Of a stretch of 64,000 nt of DNA, positions 12,571 through 24,121 are shown piece by piece; position 1 is the stretch's first letter, and each line of letters begins with the position of its first letter. This DNA comes from Lophius americanus (lineage: Eukaryota; Chordata; Actinopteri; Lophiiformes; Lophiidae). The stretch lies in NCBI GenBank assembly GCA_037951165.1, contig JBBDHG010000134.1, positions 1,851,501 through 1,915,500 on the forward strand. The letters are read 5' to 3'. Under the pieces are notes generated by a model, which searched no databases, was not told the origin of the DNA, and saw only the letters and a program-made list of their open reading frames with translations. Made by a program: the position numbers and the translations under genes.

Positions 12571-12984
12571 GATTGACAATATTGGCTGTGGTGAAAACTT
12601 AAATCTGGATTAGACCTCTGGACTACTAGTCCACATTTCTAAGATTTGGTTTATCTACCATCCAAGTTGCTCACCTATTATTTCGACCAGCCCACCCTCA
12701 TACAGCTGGTTCAAACTGGCCCTGAGAGCAATCAGCATCTAATCAGAGCAGCAGAATTTGTAACACCCAATGCTGATTAGGTGGTGTCTCGGGCATTATG
12801 GACTGAAGTAATTAAGTCAAGCCACCCAGGGGTAAAGGTGTTCATGGTACATAGGAGGGCTAAGCCAGTCAAACTGGGGCCAATAATGTCATCAGATGCA
12901 GTCACATGCTGCGCAGCCTGGTGATGGCGTGCTTGAAGTAATTCACACAAAAAATAACCTCCCAGATTAAGAGCAACAGCAAGA

Positions 12985-13372
12985 GTGAGGGGAGAGGTCC
13001 TCAAGATGGTGGTGAGAAGAGCTCTGCAGACCATAAAGACAGGAGGCAGAGCTGCAGTTGACAGAGATGAAGATGTTGAGATTCTCTCTGGGAGTGACGC
13101 GGATAGACAGGAGATAGAGATGAGCACATCAGGGGGACAGCCAAGGTTAGACGCCTTGAAGTCAAAGCGGCCAGTAAAAGAGGGATATGTTGGTAGAAGG
13201 ATGCTAGAGATGAAAAAGTGGAAGAACAATGTGGAGGTGTCTGAATGTGGTGAAAGATGGTAGTTGGTTGGTGGAACACAGGGAGATGCAGAGAACATGG
13301 GTGATCTGCTGTGGTGACTCCTTATGGGTGCAGCTTGAAGAAGAAAAAGAAGACGAAGACTGATGGTAGATA
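12985..13372 (+). mobile_element. LINE ORF2 3'-end remnant with 3' UTR tail
   Basis: The plus strand reads KMLRFSLGVTRIDRR, then stop codons, and further on YVGRRMLEM. This resembles the C-terminal region of a teleost non-LTR retrotransposon polyprotein (consensus MLRFSLGVTRMDRIR...YIGRRMLSMELPGKR). It closes with GTGATCTGCTGTGGTGACTC, a short spacer and a GAAGAAGAAAAAGAAGACGAAG tail typical of the family 3' end. Stops and frameshifts make it dead. The open frames on the opposite strand here are shadows. Confidence 0.75.
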
Positions 13373-14130
13373 TTTATTCACATATTTATTTCGTAGTATT
13401 AGAAGCCCGGAGTCTCAACAAATGGATTCGTTGTGGAGACCAAATCTATTAGATGGCCATCGACTCCTCGAGAAATCCTCTCCTGGCCTGATAATTGGAG
13501 TTTATCATGAGGGAGATAATGATGAGAGTGTGCTCCAGATTTTTATTTGACATAGCCCTGGGGCCGGGTACTCACACCCCCAGCATTGCAACCTACTTTC
13601 TCCACCCCTCCCAGGATGAAAAAAGGAAAAAAAGAGGCCGAAAGTATCCCACAGCCCATATCCAATCTGTTTCCTGGGACACGATTGTCATCTGTGCCAA
13701 AGCTGCCACGTCCTTAAATGTGCCGCTGTGCACTGGTTGTCTTGCTCTAATGTTGACTGTGAGCACATAAATTACCGCTGAGCAAACATGTATGAAAGAG
13801 CAGATAAACAAATCATGAAACGCTCCCGCAGTAGATGCATTTGAAGTGTCCTGATCACTGAGCGGCGTTAGAAATGATTATTTTATGAGTCCGCATGTAT
13901 TCTTTAATAACACACTTGCTGAAGCCGAATGGCTTTTTGTTTAATATGAATGTTTTATCAGCTCAATTCAGGGAAGGAAAGCGCAATAATTTCCCCTTTT
14001 TACATTTTACATTACATTTTTTTTGTCCTTCCCGTCCTTTTCTTGCGAATGAACCTCCATCAACCTTATCACCCCCGCATCTGCGTTGTAAATTAAATCG
14101 AACAAGGGCACGGCATTAGGATGCAAATTA
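13373..14130. other. Repeat-poor stretch; candidate conserved non-coding sequence
   Basis: Mixed-composition sequence without transposon signatures, such as the stretch near 13895-13960 with TCTTTAATAACACACTTGCT. No coding frame is recognisable. It is proposed only on composition and absence of repeats. Confidence 0.25.
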
Positions 14131-14958
14131 AAGACTGTAAAAAAAAATCATTCAAATAATGATAGGGAGTGAAGAACCAAAGGGCCGTCTTGAAGAATTG
14201 AAGTTTCGCTTGGCCGCCTTTATGAAGGCGTTATAACCATATTCCAGGTCTTCTGTCGGTCTTCTGTCTTCTGTATTGACTGATTTGAATCAACGGAAGA
14301 TGCTAAATTTAATCCAGCAGTACCCCCTGCAGCAAATCCTTTTTTTTCTTCATAACAGCACTTTAACTGCTAGAATTTCCTCAGAAATCAAATGTACCTA
14401 AATCATTTACTGTATTACTGTCAGTGTGATCTACTTTTTTTCCTTATAATATTAGTATTTGATGTAATTTCCATACAACACAGTTTGATTGGGTAAAATC
14501 AATGTAATTCATGACAAATACAGTAGCGGGTGCTCATTTAAAGCCCAATCAAAGGTTCTATTTGAAATCGACAGCGAGCTCAGTTCAGTGCTGTGCACTC
14601 CCTGTCTCTCCTGAGTGGGCGGGGCCGCCTTCCTGCCAATCACCACAGGCTATTACTTGCCCAGTAGTCAGAGGTTAAAGCGGGTTTGTCTCACGGGGGG
14701 AGGTTGAATTCTAGGGCAGCTGCAAATAGCATTAAAATTTGAATCATCAGCATGAGAGATGACCTTTGTTAGCATTACACCACCAGATTTTAAACTTGAA
14801 CAGCATTTTCTGTTTTGCATCAGTGCAAGATATTCCAAAAGAAACTAACTGGCGTGACATTATTAGGTGTGAAACAAATTAGATTCATTTATTTATCCAA
14901 GGTGCAAGAATGCTTTTCCGGACCGTCCCACCGAAGATGTAATAACCTATTCCTAATT

Positions 14959-15448
14959 AGCCATAACATTATAACCCCCGTCAGTGAAGTCAGACAGTCA
15001 GAATAACATTTATTATCCTGTTACATAAACACCTGGACAATGGATGGGACATATTATTGTATTCATAACTCAATGTAATCACTTCGTCAAACACGCGTGG
15101 TTCTGGGTCTTGTATCTTGGACTGTGGTTCTGGGTCTTGTATGTACTACATGTAGACAGTAGGAGTAGTCCTGGGAGCAAACCGCCCATCTTCTGATTGG
15201 GAGATGACAATCCTACATTCTGAGCAACAGCCAACCCTAAGGCAGCAGGTGAACATTTTATCCTGATTAGATGTGTTTGAAGCAGGAAACAGTCTTATAG
15301 ACCTGTAGCAGGAGGCACCCGGTACCAGGATGGTGCAACCATCTTGGTGCCGGATACCGCAGCAGGTCCACCTCGATGAGTCAAAACTATTATAGAGCAA
15401 TAGGGGGAGCTACATAATATCAGGCAGGGGGGTTATAATGTTATGGCT
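14959..15448 (+). mobile_element. Internally deleted Tc1-like transposon with both inverted ends
   Basis: The left end AGCCATAACATTATAACCCC (from 14959) is matched by its exact reverse complement GGGGTTATAATGTTATGGCT (to 15448). The interior keeps the transposase C-terminus on the plus strand: SWCRIPQQ (about 15340-15370) corresponds to SWCQIPQHTF of fish Tc1 transposases, and the last codons read RQGGYNVMA. The catalytic DDE core is missing, leaving a roughly 490-bp element. Confidence 0.85.
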
Positions 15449-15449
15449 A

Positions 15450-15953
15450 AATGGTGTGTATCACCTTTCACAACTGCTAGTATTACTCATTTCTTTAAAT
15501 ACGTTTGCCTTTTTCTCCATTGAATTAATTATGAGGATTTTGCTCATTGAAATATATCATCGAAAGTTTGATACTACATCCTTAAATATTAGTTGTCCAG
15601 AGCAAAGATAATGGATTCGATGGTGTCAAATTTAAATAATCCCCGCTGCAAATATGACCCAACACGCAGCTTCAAACAGTTACCACCAGAACAAATTCCT
15701 TTAGCGACCTTATTATTTATTTATATCTGAATCACGTTCTTTGACAGGAGAAGACACCTCACGTCGTGAGAGATCCGGTAATCCAATCAAATGAGGTTCT
15801 AGCTTTTTCGACTATTTGTTGTTTTCAAAAAACTCATTCTTTGCTCATCTCCCCGTGTACACGCCGCACCTTTTGTTGACTGCAGCTATCATGTTTCTGT
15901 CAATCATGCTGGAGCCACTCAGAAAACACAATGAGCTCCAAAGACAGAGAGAG

Positions 15954-16011
<58 letters not shown>

Positions 16012-16660
16012 GGAGAGACTGAGCATTTCTTTTATCATTCTGCCTACTCCATCCATTCTTCTCAGCATCACGGTAATTGCTGCCAGCAGGTAACACATTC
16101 AATTAAACACCTCCTTCTTGGATTCAAGCAAAAAACACGTTCAGTTCTTGATCGCGCAGATAAAAGTTGATGCATCTGAATTTTCTGAAAGGCAACATGT
16201 TTTCTGGCACACCAGTGTTCAAAACCAAATTCAATCCAAGACTTGTTTTCTTTTTCTCTTCCCACAGGAGCCGCGGGCTGCTTTAACAGTCAAGAGAAGC
16301 AATTAAGAGCCGGTGCAGGGTTAACTTACACCAAACGGAGCAAAATCGATGAGTGGCATCCTGCTCGAACTAATCATGGTACTGAGGATGAAGCCAGCCA
16401 GCAGACATGAGAAGTACAGGGAGCAATGACAGGGCTAATGGTTTGGAAAATGCTGCTGATGGATGAGGACGAAAGATGGGGACTCTTCCTCATCTATCTG
16501 ACCTTTGACTTCCATAATGAGTCGAGTCTGATATTAACAGTTCGACCAAAAATAAATAAATAAACTTCAGGGTGGATAGAATGGTGAAGGTAGAAGCATA
16601 CTGCTGAAGAAGAGACTGGAAACTGGAGAGGATCCAGGGTGCAAAGCTCAGTTTTCCCTC
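15450..16660. other. Gene-free stretch with (GA)n tract
   Basis: No exon was recognised. The (GA)n tract at 15945-16017 gives false Arg-Glu and Leu-Ser frames on both strands. Flanking sequence (15460-15940, 16020-16300) is repeat-poor and could be conserved non-coding DNA. Confidence 0.4.
15945..16017. repeat. (GA)n microsatellite
   Basis: About 70 bp of GA repeats with few interruptions (GAGCGA, GAAAGA, GGGA). Purine-only on the plus strand. Confidence 0.95.
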
Positions 16661-16664
16661 TGTG

Positions 16665-17100
16665 TTATTGCACCAATGCTATTATCAAATTATCATATTG
16701 TAATTAACCGCTAAACCCAGTTCAGGAGCCACAAGTGGCTTTCATCTGTTATTATCAAATTATTAGAATGTTCTTAACTACTAAACCGAGTCTGGAGCCA
16801 CTAGTCTTTTGTTATTAACAAGTTAATAACTTACTATAGACAACTAAAACCAATTCTGGAGCCATTTGAGTTTTTATGTTATTATTAAGGAATTACCTTG
16901 TTATTAATAACTATATACAGTTTTTATGTCATTAGTATTACGTTATCATTATGTTTTATCTGGTTGTTAACTACCGAGCCCTATTCTGGACCCATTTTTA
17001 TCTCTTACAATCGAATTCTTATCTTGTAAATATGTAGTAAACACAGTTCTAGAGCCACTTGTGTTATGTTATTATGGAGGTATTATCTTGTGGAAAGAAG
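16665..17100. repeat. Degenerate ~65-bp tandem repeat, about six to seven units
   Basis: The motif ACTAAAccnAgTTCTGGAGCC recurs with C(T/A)GGAGCC-like cores starting at 16723, 16792, 16856, 16986 and 17049. Spacings are 69, 64, 130 (two units, one core lost) and 63 bp. Between cores lies TTATGTTATTATCAAATTA-like text. Units are diverged, so the array is old and probably no longer expanding. No open frame spans it. Confidence 0.75.
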
Positions 17101-17104
17101 ATCT

Positions 17105-19250
17105 GTATCCTGTGTGCTAAGATGATAATCTTCTTCCCAAAAGATAATCACCTTTGCGCACAAGATAACTTAAGGGGCTCTGTACATTTGGCTTCTGTAA
17201 CTCCTGCAGTACCCAACTGTGCTGTAGCGACGAACAGAAAATAAATATTTAACGAGGCATTGTGGCGAGTATATAATGACGTTTGAGTGAACTGTTCCTT
17301 TAAAACTTCCTTTTGTCTTGTATGATGGTTGGATGCATAGATGAGCTCAGATACTTTCTATATTCATCACCACAAATGAGAGACTCACTCTTCTGCTGCC
17401 GGTGCTGCTCCAACAAACTGGCAGTTGCCTCTGCACACATTAAGCCCGATGTCATGTAGACAAAATAGTTCCATACCATTTTCTTTAATCTCCTCTGTGT
17501 AAATTACTACTTACAGCCTGTGAATTACAATTTTTCCCCACCCACCCCTACCGAAGCGCGTCAGCCATCGTTTTGGGAGAAATGAGCAGGCTAATGAAAC
17601 CTCTCACCATTAACAAATAGGAGCACAGAAGAATGTTCTATTTGCGGGTCATTGTTTGATCCATAAAAGAAAAGCAGAGAAAAGATGAAGGCGGGTCAAA
17701 TAAAGAAAAAAACAAGTCTCTCGTCGTTTCCTATTCAATGCGGCACTCTTGGCAAAAGAGTAAACAATGCAGCTCGGCATACAGCTGGGAGATTTCGTGG
17801 AGCCATCGCCATGGCAACCTCATTTTCTAGTCATATCTTTAATGAAAAGGTAATGAGAGAAACATAACAGTCCCAACTTCATTACCGGGGCAAGATTCGG
17901 CAATAAAAAGTAAATCACGACGTCTGTCATTTGAAGCAGCAGCACCGGCAGCACGTCTGCTGTGTGCAACAATTACAAAAACAGACCACAGACCTTTTAA
18001 ATCTCAACTTTTCAAAATACATTTCACCTACATAACAAACGGTGCTCGTTCAGTGCAGTAAATAGGCTAATAAATAAACCCAGAACAAGCACTGAGGACT
18101 TCCTGCTTTTATTTTATGCTACTTAATGCTTTGAATGCGTGATTCAGGGACACGTTGAACTCCTCGTTGCACTGCATTGATCTGACAGCTACACTAGTTA
18201 CTAGTTCAGACGGCCTTTATATGTGTAGCCTATAAAATATGATGCAGTGGTTGAAGGGTTAGCATTAAGCAAAGTAGTAGAACGACTCCATTCCAACCAG
18301 CAACAACATTAAAATCCTGCCAAGCTGCCAGTATACCAGCAGAAACAATCCAATGATATTCTTTGTACTACACCATTCTGTGTTATTAGCAGGGCTTAAA
18401 GGAGGATCTGGCTGGTGGGGGGGAAACAATAGTCTGGTGTCACGGCCACAGCCGAACTACGTCCAAGAAAATATGCAATTTACCTCAACCACAGCCCTCT
18501 GGAAGCAAAAGGTCCCTAATTATCTGAAAACGTTATCGCTCTGAACATCATAACCTTTAAAGCTGAGAATAACATTTTGTTATTGTTGTGATGCCTCAAC
18601 TCTTTATAAACTACAATCTAACCCATCACCTTTATTGAAGGTGCCGTCAGGCTATTCCAGACACCTTCAATATCCGATAACTTCCTCCCTCTCAGCCTAC
18701 AGATATTGATATTATATATATTATATATTATATATTATATATATATATATATATTGAGTCAAATGAAACAGGAATGACCTTTTTACAATTTGGCACAAAC
18801 ACATTAATTATTGCACATCCGGTAAAGCTGATACTAACTGTTACAGAACGCACGTAAGTCTGAAGGATTTTCCTGCATCTCAAAGAAGAAATATGGAAAT
18901 AGAGGACAGACATCGGCTGATCCACCTTCTCAGAAGAACACAGAGGCTTGTTTCGATCCCTCATATGTGTCAACTTTTATTGCCTGTGTTTCATCAATTC
19001 ACTTTATCTATCTATATATTCATTTATTCTTATTTCTTCCTATTGCTTCACCATTTTCACTAATTTCCTGCACTGGCCTTTATTTCAACGTCTTTTATTT
19101 ATCAACGCTTGTACATTGCAGGAGATTGGGGACTTTTTGGGGACATACCCCTGCTGTTTGGGATGACAGCATAGGCATAGTTTGAAAAAATCTTTCCAAA
19201 GTATGTAAAAATTATAGCCGATTTTTATATAGTCCTGCTAAAGTAAAACT
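17105..19250. other. Gene-free stretch; part candidate conserved non-coding
   Basis: Positions 17265-17305 end in GAGTGAACTGTTCCTTTAAA, a common teleost transposon end. Positions 17360-17900 are repeat-poor and include TCGCCATGGCAACCTC, a near match to an RFX X-box, followed by AT-rich TCTTTAATGAAAAGGTAATG. A short TA tract lies at 18711-18755. No exon was recognised. Confidence 0.35.
18711..18755. repeat. (TA)n / TATATTA low-complexity tract
   Basis: ATTATATATATTATATATTA-type text passing into a TA run. Confidence 0.85.
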
Positions 19251-19303
19251 TTCATCAGTCATACAAACTTTATTTGTATGGCAATTTTCATTCATTGCCA
19301 TAA

Positions 19304-19337
19304 AAAGCAGCTTGTGAACAGGAACACAAGCTGCTTT
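19304..19337. repeat. 13-bp perfect hairpin
   Basis: AAAGCAGCTTGTG (19304-19316) and CACAAGCTGCTTT (19325-19337) are exact reverse complements with an 8-nt loop, next to CTTTATTTGTATGGCAATTT, a common teleost repeat start. It is probably part of a short non-autonomous element. Confidence 0.7.
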
Positions 19338-19408
19338 ACACACACATTATTTCTTCCCACTGTCTCCATGTTCTTGGACGTGTGGGACTTTTGGAATAAA
19401 GAGTACAC

Positions 19409-19495
19409 TTCAGTTCTGTTCTTTCTAGAAAGTGCCTTTAGATAACCTTTGTTGTGATTTGACGCTATATAAATAAAATTGATATGACAGAGATT
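19409..19495 (+). mobile_element. L2-like LINE 3' UTR fragment
   Basis: Contains AAGTGCCTTTAGATAACCTT, then GTTGTGATTTGACGCTATAT and AAATAAAATTGAT. This is the stereotyped end of teleost L2-type LINEs, GTTGTGATTTGGCGCTATAT followed by AAATAAAATTGA. Confidence 0.7.
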
Positions 19496-19639
19496 CGTCT
19501 CTGGCCAATTGTTAAATGTCCATTCTTCACTTTTTATGTGACTGATTTCCTGTTAAATTGGCCAAAACTAGTTGTTACCAACTTTTGTGTGGATTATAGT
19601 CCTTTAATGTGGCCTTAACAGAATTTGTTTGCCAAAATT

Positions 19640-20060
19640 ACAACAACCTCTTCTCCAATGTGTAGAAGACAAGGATGATAGTTGCTGATTTCAGAAATGG
19701 CTGTGTGATCGCACCGCTGACCATCAACTCCCCTCCATTCATCACAACATCTTTCTCCACAGGAACTGTCGACAAACAGCCGAACAAACTGTATCTCTGT
19801 CTGGTATGGGAAGTGTGCAGCCGTTGGCTGTGATTCCCTGCAGAAAAGATCACAGGGGTCTCTCTCTCCTCCATGGTTGACATCTATGCAGACATATGCG
19901 TTACCCAGGCCACCAACATGATTCCTCCCACCATCTCTCTCGCTCTTGCCATCTGGAAAGAGGCTCCAGGGTATCTGTGTGAAGATCTACCAGACCGTTT
20001 CCCTAAGCCATCAGGACTCTGCATCCCTATCCCCCCCATCGACAACATGAAATAAGAGGT
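19640..20060 (+). mobile_element. Decayed LINE polyprotein C-terminus
   Basis: Across frames one reads DKQPNKLYLCLVWEV, AEKITGVSLSSMVDIYAD and, shifted, SLLPSGKRLQG-like text. These resemble the post-RT region of Rex/CR1-type LINEs (KIIG..LPSIQDLYT..., LLPSGRRYR...). Several frameshifts and stops are present. Assignment rests on short motifs only. Confidence 0.45.
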
Positions 20061-20064
20061 TTTT

Positions 20065-21440
20065 ATACAACGTGCCATTACTTTAAAACACACACACTAA
20101 GAAATGCTGTGTTATTTCAATAACGACCCAAATGCCGGTTTGATGGTAGATTTTAGGTTTGGTTGTCTGACCCAACATTGAGTTAAAGACAGCGGCCCAG
20201 CACTATGGGCTGTAGATGCAACTCCAGGCTCATTATTCCTTCAATGCTGCCATGTTCCTGCAGACGGCGACATGACCTGACCTTTAACCTTTGCCCCAGC
20301 ATGTAAGGTTAAGGCATTTGAGCAGTAGATCAGAAGATGTCAGTGATATGCTAACTCCTTATATCAAGATTAATTTTCACAGTTAGAGAGAACTGACAAT
20401 GATGTCAGCTGACTGTATTAGTCACATTAGTTCACATAAGCTAGCTAAAGGTAAGCTAGCTCACGCTAGGTAACATTAGTTTTTGTTTAAATTCATTTTG
20501 TGCCACATATGATGTTAAAATGATTCCGCTGGTTAGCTAAGGCCATTAATGCTAAGCTTTACAAGCTAGCAATATTGTGCCCAGATTATTCTATTGATTA
20601 TATACATCATATTAGACAGTTACCTCACTCGCTAACGTCACACAACCTTGTTATCTAGCTGATTAGTTATTTCATCAAATATAGACATAAATGTTCATGA
20701 AATAAAATAAGTAATATTAACCCTTTACCCATGCAAAACAGTTTTAGACCAATTTTTTGTAACTTACAACTACTCACCATGATCCCGTTTTACCCATTTT
20801 GGTTGGAAACATAACTCAACATGCTAGGTCAAGCCAATAACCAGACTCTGCTGCGTCAGAACAACCCATGGATGCATCAGTCCATTTTAGCCCGAGCACC
20901 AAATGACCAAATGAAACCCAAACTGGGTTATAAGCTATAGACATTAAACATGATTCTGATTCGAAACTATCTGGAAAGCAAAGAAAGAAAATCTGTAAGA
21001 TCACCCGCAGCAAGAAGCCCTTTAACATTTCACATTCATTTGGCCCAAGATTGACTTAAAAAATAGATTAGTGCAGATTTACAGAAGTGTCTGATCTCTC
21101 GTTCCACCAGTGCATAAAGTGAGATGATTAAAGGTGCAGTCAGTGAACTATTTAAATCTTTAACATTTCTCTCTGCAGGAATATGCTGCTGAACAAATGC
21201 ACAGCTGCTGTGGAACTAATTTTCTTAGGGGACTGTGTGTTAGCTCTCTCTGCAGTCCCATTACATACATATTTGTCAAAGAGGATATTACATACATGAG
21301 CAGAAGGGGTGGGGGGTGGGGGGATTTCAAATGATCAAATTCTCTCAGATACGGTTTCCTTTTTTTTTACCCGAGGCTGACTGGGGAGTGCCTTTTTGCA
21401 TTTTACTTGAGTAACAACATTCATCTTGTTTGTTTAATTG
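20065..21440. other. Gene-free stretch with GCTAGC/TTAGCTA motif cluster
   Basis: Positions 20360-20660 contain many overlapping short palindromes (AAGCTAGCTAAAGGTAAGCT, CACGCTAGGTAACATTAG, GGTTAGCTAAG, ACAAGCTAGC). Such clusters are common in teleost intergenic DNA near transposon ends. No exon was found. Confidence 0.4.
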
Positions 21441-22320
21441 GATATGACCTCCGGAAGGGGTCACCTCTCTAGAAAATGAGATGCGGCACCCTTTTTTCCA
21501 GCGCTGTGAGGTAAACATGCGTCTTTACCTCGTCGGCCTCTCCTCATTATCACAGCAACCTTGTGATCTGATCTTTTTTTCAGCCATAATGATGCATGAT
21601 CAACGTTGTATTAATGTAGAGCGGAGGAGATCCAGCTGCCAGGTATCAAAGTGGACCCTGGCAGCCTTCAGCCATGCACTCATGCCACACAAAGTCCTCC
21701 ACTAGCCCGCCGTTCTCACCTCCTCCCCCCACAGCCCTCAGACATTTTCTATGCATAATTAGGCAGAGTCCACTGAGAGTAGCACAGATGTATTTTCCTT
21801 GCTAATATAAGGATTTTAAAGAGGTATGATGCATTGCTGTTTTTTCATGACCCTGTTGGTGCCGAACCTAGGAGAGCCTCTGACTAAAAAATATCAGCCA
21901 CATTTGGCACATTGTCAAGGAAAGTTGGGATTTATTGTCTTTCCGCCGCATTTTCATCAGAATAATCTCTCATGCAAACATTCTGGGGGGCTCAGTGCTG
22001 TGATATCAGATGCAGATGAATGACATTCTCGCCGAAAATGAGAAAAAGAGTGCTCAGCATGCACTGAAGGATAATTGTGCTGAGTGAGTGGACTAGTTTA
22101 TTTACAAAAAAAAGCCAAGATAGTCCGAGGAGAAAGAACGTGCAGAGCAGCAAAGGGCTCCGTCTGTATTCTTCCCTCATTGTCCTCTCAGACAGGAGCA
22201 TCAGGACTGGCTGGACACAGCCTTCATTATCATGCAGCGGCCGACACAGGTTTAACAAAGAGAAATTTGTGTAGCATTTGTTTATCTGGAAGAGCAGCGT
22301 CTGGCACAGCAGCACTGCCA
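21441..22320. other. Repeat-poor stretch; candidate conserved non-coding sequence
   Basis: Balanced composition with no transposon signature. A 147-codon minus-strand open frame (21992-22435) has overlapping plus-strand frames of similar length, lacks recognisable domains and runs through the hairpin at 22324-22362. It is therefore not called as a gene. Conservation is untested. Confidence 0.25.
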
Positions 22321-22323
22321 GCA

Positions 22324-22362
22324 GCAGCAGACTAAGGTGGGTAAGACACCTTAGTCTGCTGC
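22324..22362. repeat. 16-bp perfect fold-back hairpin
   Basis: GCAGCAGACTAAGGTG (22324-22339) and CACCTTAGTCTGCTGC (22347-22362) are exact reverse complements around the 7-nt loop GGTAAGA. The left arm continues an upstream CAG-rich run while the right arm is followed by a C homopolymer. The shape fits a template-switch fold-back or a structured RNA. Confidence 0.85.
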
Positions 22363-22789
22363 CCCCCCCTTTCTCTCTACCACCATCACCCACGGCCTTC
22401 AAAGAAACGCCGGCAGAGTCAGACGCTTTGGGCAATTCTTCGTCCTGTATTCCAAAGCAAAAGAAATCCTACGCATTATCCCTGCCAGGGATGCTGTTTG
22501 ACTGTTAGTTAGCAGAATAACTTAAAGAGCTCTCATAGGACTTTACAAACCTTGAGTTATGTTGAACCCTGGATTTGAGGATAAAGGTGCAAATCCAGAG
22601 TCATCTGCTATAATAATAATAATATATTCATTATAGATACATTTTCACTTGGGTTACCTGTATGAGGTAGACTACAAGAAGAAGTTACGTCCAGAAAACA
22701 GTATTTCTCATTAAAAAAATACTTCCCCAAGTGTTCCCCAATAACTTAAATATGAACTAAAATAGTTATATATGATACATATTGGATAG

Positions 22790-23035
22790 ATCTCCTCACC
22801 AATTCACATGCACCAAATCTGGACTAAATCTGACAAACATTTGGAGATAAACTTTCCCCCTGGGGTTGGAAATATACAACCGACCTTTCCCAAAAGGAAT
22901 TCCGTTCTACCTCGCACTAGTGTTTATGTGGTCAGAAATAAGAAGAAACAGCATTTGAGTTATCACGTTAACACGAAGGATCTGCAGAGGCAATGACGAC
23001 TCCATAATATTGCAACTTTTCTGGGATTTAATTAA
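22790..23035. repeat. Unclassified interspersed repeat B, copy 2
   Basis: Landmarks shared with copies 1 and 3: GATCTCCTCACCAATTCACA, ATGCACCAAATCTGGACTAA, GGGGTTGGAAATATACAA, CTTTCCCAAAAGGAATTCC, TTGAGTTATCACGTTAACA and GACTCCATAATATTGCAAC. No coding capacity. Confidence 0.55.
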
Positions 23036-23949
23036 ATGTAGAGGTAAAAGTTATATCTAAATCTTAAACTTAAAACTAAAATTTAAATTTTTTATATAAA
23101 TCGTCTCTGATGTAAATTTACAATGCTGGTCAAAGGAAGTACCAAATAGCAACTATATACGGTCGAAACCGGTACCAGGTGGATTATTCCTGCTCTCCCA
23201 GTCCTCCTCACGACCCTCTTTGTGTTTGATCATGGGCTTGCCAAACAATTCGCTTGTAGTTTCACTTCGCATCTGCTCGCCATCAATCCAACGAACTTCA
23301 ACAGGAGAACCTCTTAACATTCCTCATTGGATTATAAACATGGCAGCTATAATGGTCCATTTTCTAAAAAGGAAAATAACTATTTTGCTGTCAAAAGCCA
23401 TCATCAATGAGCGCCGGTTCTGTGAGGCCTACGGTGAAACATTGCGGCTGCCGTACGTCACTCCATTTGAGCCGGTTTTAATGTATATATTTAGAGAAAA
23501 GTAATAGCTTGGCTTCAGCAGTGAAGGAGAGAAAAGTGAGGTGGGAAACAATTGCTGTGTGAATGTGTATTGTAGTTTGATTGTACATTCTTTGAGTGTT
23601 GTAGGTGAAAAGGTAGAATTATAGCAGATTAGCAATTATATCGTCATCTATGGGCACAAAGTGCATGTGGAAACCACTAAAAATAAGTATGAATGCAGAG
23701 TTAATTCTAGGTAGACCCAGAATATGCCGGAGTAATTATATATCCACACCTGGGATCCCTAGGATGGACAGGAGATTGCTGGAAAGAGGTACACCTTGAA
23801 TATCTTGCCAGAGTGACGGCCTCTAGATAGGAGGGAGAAAATTGGATCGGGATGGATGGCAAATAGTTTCATGACAATACCTCCCTTTGGTTTTCATCAT
23901 ATGTGATGTATTAAACAAGGTTAATATTATTCATCCAAGTCGTAGAAGC

Positions 23950-24120
23950 TACCATTTGCAGAAAAACTTGAATTTCTGCCTGACTTTATTAACTCTGCAC
24001 CATTTGTGAAAAACCGGGGGGTCCGTTTTTGGTCGGATGCGAAAGATGTCAGTGGTGCACGAGGTAGGAGATGTTCAGATAAGTGTTATAATGTGATGAG
24101 AAACTGTATCTTTGGACCGG
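23950..24120 (+). mobile_element. Possible LINE remnant
   Basis: VKNRGVRFWSDAKD on the plus strand resembles the VKNLGVIFDSDLSF block downstream of the RT core in L2-like LINEs. Only one short motif supports this, so a chance match is possible. Confidence 0.3.
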
Positions 24121-24121
24121 G

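Noticed and set aside
12408..12602. 64-codon Tyr/Ile frame
   Set aside because: Translation of a (TA)n microsatellite.
12777..13298. 173-codon minus-strand frame
   Set aside because: Opposite strand of a decayed LINE 3' end; the plus strand carries the recognisable motifs.
15816..16170. Arg-Glu and Leu-Ser repeat proteins on both strands
   Set aside because: Translation of the (GA)n tract; the same for 53928-54170.
18633..18672. Hairpin TATTGAAGGTG/CACCTTCAATA as a microRNA precursor
   Set aside because: The stem is only 11 bp with an 18-nt loop, far too short for a precursor.
21992..22435. 147-codon minus-strand frame
   Set aside because: No domain, overlaps frames on the other strand and reads through a perfect hairpin; the N-terminal and hydrophobic runs look accidental.
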